Source of the DNA: Caecibacter massiliensis
GTDB lineage: Bacteria; Bacillota; Negativicutes; Veillonellales; Megasphaeraceae
Assembly (NCBI GenBank): GCA_900095875.1
Contig: LT608311.1
Span: 2,512,774-2,576,773, forward strand
DNA: 64,000 bases
Direction of reading: 5' to 3'
A program made the translations under genes and the position numbers. Positions within the stretch are counted from its first letter, which is position 1. Every line of letters starts with the position of its first letter. Shown here one piece after another: positions 63,577 to 64,000 of this stretch. The notes under the pieces were generated by a model. That model worked only from the letters and a program-made list of their open reading frames with translations. It was not told the origin of the DNA and ran no database searches.

Positions 63577-64000
63577 AATTATTTCTCTCCCCTGACTGTT
63601 TATTCCCCTGCCTGATTCAAAAATGTTATATGGATACATGTTATGATGAACAAAAGATTAAAAATTATATATATAATTATAACTCATATATAGAGGCGAG
63701 AGTCAAACAAATTGTTTTTTATGGTGTAATAAGAATATATCATGTATTTGTTTAATTATTTTTTATATTATGTTAATTTTTAGAAGAAAAATAAGGACTA
63801 ATCCCGTTTAAATATGATATATTTTTTATTTTAAAATCATATTGATTTAGCGCAACGATTTTCATCTTATTTTACGTTGGCATATAGACAAATTATCTAA
63901 AACCATATGATTTCAAACTCGGTTTTAAGAAATAGTTAAACGTTTATGTCCTGCGATTCAGGAAGGGTGACCGGCACTTGCAGGCGTAAAAATTCTTCAT
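63577..64000. other. AT-rich region to the window end, possible edge of a minus-strand gene
   Basis: Very AT-rich with alternating AT tracts (63661-63695) and no supported complete gene. The last 60 bases are less AT-rich. On the minus strand they read EEFLRLQVPVTLPESQDINV and stop at 63938-63936, so they may be the end of a gene entering from beyond the window. Confidence 0.35.

Overview
The window is chromosomal DNA from a diderm Firmicute of the class Negativicutes (Megasphaera/Dialister-like). The signs are two SAM-I (S-box) riboswitches, a free-standing S21 gene followed by yqeY, a 633-residue clostridial-type glutamine synthetase, adenine deaminase, and an outer-membrane beta-barrel protein ending in Phe. 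The genus is an inference. No rRNA, tRNA, CRISPR array or complete insertion sequence was seen. Most housekeeping genes are GC-balanced; three stretches (about 30.1-31.1 kb, 32.8-45.1 kb and 47.2-49.4 kb) are visibly AT-rich and look imported.

Layout. 0-8 kb: the end of an iron/phosphonate-type ABC ATPase with a PHP hydrolase; a DMT transporter fused to a cytidylate-kinase-like domain; S-box and metK; rpsU and yqeY; glutamine synthetase behind a leader terminator with an ANTAR-like hairpin. 8-13.4 kb: a YdjI/YdjG/YdjH-like envelope module (SPFH plus zinc ribbons, zinc-ribbon membrane protein, TPM protein) followed by small exported proteins and a lipoprotein. 13.4-19 kb: a NarL-type two-component system with two sensors, one apparently without a usable ATPase domain, and a convergent outer-membrane protein gene. 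19.2-23.5 kb: a second S-box leading a sulfur operon (tandem DUF2292-like protein, SsuABC-type importer). Here the binding-protein gene carries three frameshifting lesions and the ATPase is fused to the back half of an enolase-superfamily dehydratase. 23.7-27 kb: MarR regulator, HlyD adaptor, ABC-2 permease and UspA, with matching palindromes in both promoters.

27.1-47 kb is a capsule/exopolysaccharide locus. Two near-identical priming sugar-phosphate transferases flank debris of an older locus. An AT-rich cassette follows: phosphohexomutase, ManC, two GT4, LicD, IspD-like, epimerase, GT2, Wzy and Wzx. It ends exactly where a headless UDP-galactopyranose mutase begins; intact galU follows. 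47.1-51 kb is an island bracketed by two copies of a palindrome-bearing repeat. It holds a two-gene AAA ATPase plus TOPRIM-like cassette, which resembles OLD/RloAB/PARIS-type defence pairs, and decayed Rpn-family nuclease/transposase genes. 51-64 kb returns to ordinary metabolism: LOG protein, formate/nitrite-type channel, nitroreductase, inositol-phosphatase family enzyme, ferritin, phytase-like esterase, MFS pump, SDR, an adenine deaminase/purine permease operon, ferredoxin and a small Xre regulator.

The strongest items for follow-up are the AAA/TOPRIM pair with its bracketing repeats, the SsuB-dehydratase chimera beside a decaying binding-protein gene, the capsule-exchange breakpoint inside glf, the ANTAR-like attenuator of glutamine synthetase, and the two-sensor signalling operon.
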